Assembly (NCBI GenBank): GCA_946566415.1
Contig: CAMNWW010000146.1
Location: 1 to 6,046, forward strand
DNA length: 6,046 nt
Reading direction: 5' to 3'
Source of the DNA: an uncultured Lachnospiraceae bacterium
Lineage (GTDB): Bacteria > Bacillota > Clostridia > Lachnospirales > Lachnospiraceae
Under the pieces are notes generated by a model. The model was not told the DNA's origin. It was given only the letters and a program-made list of their open reading frames with translations, and made no database searches. Below are positions 5,982-6,046 of the stretch, piece after piece (within the stretch, counting starts at the first letter, position 1; the number at the start of each line of letters is the position of its first letter). A program made the position numbers and the translations under genes.

Positions 5982-6046
5982 TAGGAAGATCGTAGTGTAG
6001 GGAAAGAGTGTTTTAGGACGTGTATATATAGGTTGTAGCCGTATAA
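5979..6046 (-). other. Illumina P5/read-1 adapter contamination with 8-base index (artefact)
   Basis: On the minus strand, 6011 back to 5979 reads ACACTCTTTCCCTACAC and continues as a close match to the rest of the 33-base TruSeq read-1 primer (29 of 33 identical). Then 6046-6020 matches the P5 flow-cell sequence (21 of 27 identical: ATACGGC, TACAC and so on). The two blocks are separated by exactly 8 bases (6012-6019, TTTAGGAC on the + strand), the position and size of an i5 index. On the + strand all ten mismatches replace G or C by A or T (six C to A, three G to T, one G to A). This is read-through of a short library insert carried into the assembly, not biological sequence. I matched it against the adapter sequence from memory. 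Confidence 0.93.

Noticed and set aside
5982..6046. Possible type III antitoxin RNA, promoter (TATATATA) or novel repeat upstream of the toxin
   Set aside because: The stretch matches Illumina adapter with an index-sized gap, so apparent AT-rich promoter elements are error-modified adapter bases.

Overview
The window looks like an accessory stretch of a Clostridia genome, most probably Lachnospiraceae of gut type. The evidence is the gene content: a GAF/PAS hybrid histidine kinase, a BlaI-type repressor paired with an M56 protease carrying a DUF4825-like tail, and a ToxN/AbiQ-type toxin. Strong AGGAGG-like ribosome binding sites and moderate G+C also fit. This placement is inference from protein style, with no marker gene present. 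It appears to be a whole contig or a contig end, because the right end reads into sequencing adapter.

Layout: (1) 1-2459, + strand, a hybrid sensor kinase (GAF, two PAS-like regions, HisKA, HATPase, receiver). Its 5' part runs off the left edge and is interrupted by one in-frame TAG at 54-56. (2) 2460-2658, an intergenic control region: a rho-independent terminator, a 17-bp perfect inverted repeat followed by a T run, then a promoter with two copies of a 16-bp dyad operator. (3) 2659-5524, + strand, a tight three-gene operon: BlaI/MecI-family repressor, M56 (BlaR1/MecR1-type) membrane protease with a non-penicillin-binding C-terminal domain, and acylphosphatase. (4) 5537-5947, - strand, convergent: most of an AT-rich ToxN/AbiQ-family (type III toxin-antitoxin) endoribonuclease, N-terminus missing. 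(5) 5968-6046: a run of 14 A followed by a degraded but recognisable reverse complement of the Illumina P5/read-1 adapter with an 8-base index. This part is not genomic.

How it works together (inference): the repressor should bind the twin dyads over its own promoter and hold the operon off. The M56 protease should sense an envelope signal through its extracytoplasmic tail and trigger repressor cleavage. The tail lacks the SxxK/KTG transpeptidase motifs of true BlaR1, so the signal is probably not direct beta-lactam acylation, and no beta-lactamase lies in the window. The acylphosphatase rides on the same transcript. The kinase and the toxin are separate units. The toxin's missing N-terminus, and any antitoxin RNA repeats, would lie beyond the artefactual contig end.
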